Positions 7,320-7,850 of a DNA stretch of 7,850 nt are shown here, in pieces (position 1 is the first letter of the stretch; each line of letters starts with the position of its first letter). The stretch is taken from NCBI GenBank assembly GCA_007135845.1, contig SLIC01000182.1, forward strand, positions 1 to 7,850, given 5' to 3'. The DNA is from Candidatus Brevefilum sp. (lineage in GTDB: Bacteria > Chloroflexota > Anaerolineae > Anaerolineales > Anaerolineaceae). The notes below the pieces were generated by a model. The model worked only from the letters and a program-made list of their open reading frames with translations. It was not told where the DNA came from and did not search any database. A program made the position numbers and the translations under genes.

Positions 7320-7332
7320 TGACAACTTGTCA
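7320..7332. repeat. Inverted repeat TGACAA-C-TTGTCA at the end of the repeat array
   Basis: A perfect 6-bp inverted repeat around one central base is made by TGACAA (7320-7325) and the first six bases of the first 16-bp repeat unit. It lies 18 bases before the peptidase start codon, next to the ribosome site, so it could be a dimeric-repressor operator. With a one-base loop it is unlikely to act as an RNA hairpin. Confidence 0.5.
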
Positions 7333-7422
7333 GGCATAATCCTTGTCAGGCATTATCTTTGTCAGGCATTATCCTTGTCAGACATTGTCCTTTTCAGGCA
7401 TAATATTTGTCAGGCATTGTTC
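7327..7422. repeat. Six exact-phase 16-bp tandem repeats in the peptidase leader
   Basis: Six contiguous units begin at 7327, 7343, 7359, 7375, 7391 and 7407, with plus-strand consensus TTGTCAGGCATTATCC. Mismatches to consensus are 1, 1, 0, 2, 4 and 2, with no insertion or deletion. Read on the minus (sense) strand the core ATGYCTGA is present in all six, while the outer positions vary. The array lies between the probable promoter (about 7456-7484) and the peptidase ATG, so it should be transcribed as part of a leader of about 147 bases. The spacers are zero, so it is not a CRISPR array, and 16 is not a multiple of 3, so it is not a coding repeat. It may be a regulator-binding array, a variable-number repeat, or a neutral minisatellite. 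Confidence 0.95.
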
Positions 7423-7455
7423 CATCTAAGCTGTTAACAATTTTCATTACAAACC

Positions 7456-7484
7456 ATTATATTATCTCATCGCACCGAAGGCAA
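7456..7484 (-). promoter_or_regulatory. Putative sigma70-type promoter for the metallopeptidase-HAD unit
   Basis: On the minus strand TTGCCT (7484-7479, 4 of 6) and a perfect TATAAT (7461-7456) are separated by 17 bases. Transcription would start near 7449 and give a leader of about 147 bases carrying the 16-bp repeat array. An 8-bp palindrome TGTTAACA (7432-7439) lies just downstream of the predicted start and could be an operator. This is the best promoter match in the window. Confidence 0.55.
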
Positions 7485-7489
7485 AAGCG

Positions 7490-7505
7490 TTCTCCGGCGA
7501 GAGAA
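7490..7505 (-). terminator. Weak hairpin after the response regulator gene
   Basis: On the minus strand TTCTCT-CGCC-GGAGAA can form a 5-bp stem plus one G-T wobble with a 4-base loop, followed by CGCTTTT. It begins about 30 bases after the response regulator stop. The stem is short and the T run has only four bases, so termination would be inefficient. Confidence 0.3.
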
Positions 7506-7536
7506 GTGCTATAATAATTTTTATTTTCTTGAAACC

Positions 7537-7850
7537 TTACACTTCGAGAATGTAACCTACCCCCCGCTCTGTTCGGATATATCTCGGGTTACGAGGATCC
7601 TCTTCAATGGCTTTACGAAGCCAACTGATATGAACATCAAGCGTGCGAGTATCTCCCGTATATTCTGTCTCCCAAATCTGTGTGAACAACGGGTCGCGCC
7701 CAACAACTTCTCCACTATTCTCCATCAACACCTTTAATATTTTTACCAATCGGGGCGTTAATTTCGTTCGCCGATCATTACAGGTCACAAGTTGGGTACG
7801 AACGTTTAACTCAATCGGACCGGCGTGATAAATATATTTTTCGTCAGTCG
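7537..7850 (-). CDS. Response regulator, OmpR/PhoB-type winged-helix C-terminal domain (partial)
   Basis: The frame is open from the right edge to a TAA at 7537-7539, giving 103 to 104 residues of the C-terminus. The segment is a complete OmpR/PhoB DNA-binding domain: a short beta-strand start (AGPIELNVRT), the LTPRLVKILKVL helix, the GEVVGRDPLFTQIW segment, the recognition helix in RTLDVHISWLRKAIE, and the wing ending TERGVGYILEV, which also ends the protein as usual in the family. The receiver domain with the phospho-accepting Asp, and any partner kinase, lie beyond the window. A GTG at 7788 is only an internal codon, because the domain continues upstream of it in the same frame. The protein likely binds direct-repeat DNA sites when phosphorylated; whether it acts on the 16-bp repeats just downstream is open. 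Confidence 0.93.
   Translation of the reverse strand, partial: TDEKYIYHAGPIELNVRTQLVTCNDRRTKLTPRLVKILKVLMENSGEVVGRDPLFTQIWETEYTGDTRTLDVHISWLRKAIEEDPRNPRYIRTERGVGYILEV

Noticed and set aside
7327..7422. The tandem repeats as a CRISPR array.
   Set aside because: Units are 16 bp with no spacers between them, and no cas gene is nearby.
7537..7788. An 83-codon stand-alone DNA-binding protein starting at GTG 7788.
   Set aside because: The winged-helix domain continues upstream in the same frame to the window edge, so this is the C-terminus of a longer response regulator.

Overview
The window looks like a piece of chromosome from a bacterium of the Chloroflexota, most likely the Anaerolineae. The sequence has moderate GC and housekeeping genes on one strand. 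Two extracytoplasmic proteins carry a membrane anchor followed by a Pro-Thr stalk (PTPTPT) and TPR repeats, a style I associate with Anaerolineae. This assignment is an inference from style; there is no rRNA or other marker gene here.

All eight coding regions lie on the minus strand, so transcription runs from high to low coordinates. In that order they are: the C-terminal part of an OmpR/PhoB-type response regulator (cut by the right edge, ends at 7537); a membrane-anchored HEXXH putative zinc metallopeptidase (7302-5890) whose stop codon overlaps the start of a HAD-family phosphatase (5893-5177) as ATGA; a PlsC-type lysophospholipid acyltransferase (4954-4238); a DnaJ/CbpA-type co-chaperone without zinc finger (4076-3105); a 6-phosphogluconolactonase (3046-2315); and two adjacent paralogous TPR membrane proteins (2254-995 and 989 to beyond the left edge).

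The likely transcription units are the response regulator alone, peptidase plus HAD phosphatase, plsC with its own perfect -10 box, dnaJ plus pgl, and the TPR pair. The TPR pair also has a promoter-like sequence placed so that its transcript would start at the ATG (a leaderless mRNA). The genes are a mix of lipid synthesis, pentose phosphate pathway, protein folding and envelope functions; I see no single pathway joining them and no mobile element, CRISPR array, tRNA or rRNA.

The most unusual part is 7303-7536, between the response regulator and the peptidase. It holds a good sigma70-like promoter (TTGCCT-17-TATAAT). Downstream of it, inside the predicted 5' leader of the peptidase mRNA, are six perfectly phased 16-bp tandem repeats. 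The repeats keep an invariant ATGYCTGA core, end in a TGACAA-C-TTGTCA inverted repeat, and create a chain of overlapping micro-ORFs and promoter-like hexamers at regular spacing. This is the best candidate here for an undescribed regulatory element, although a simple minisatellite is the plain alternative.
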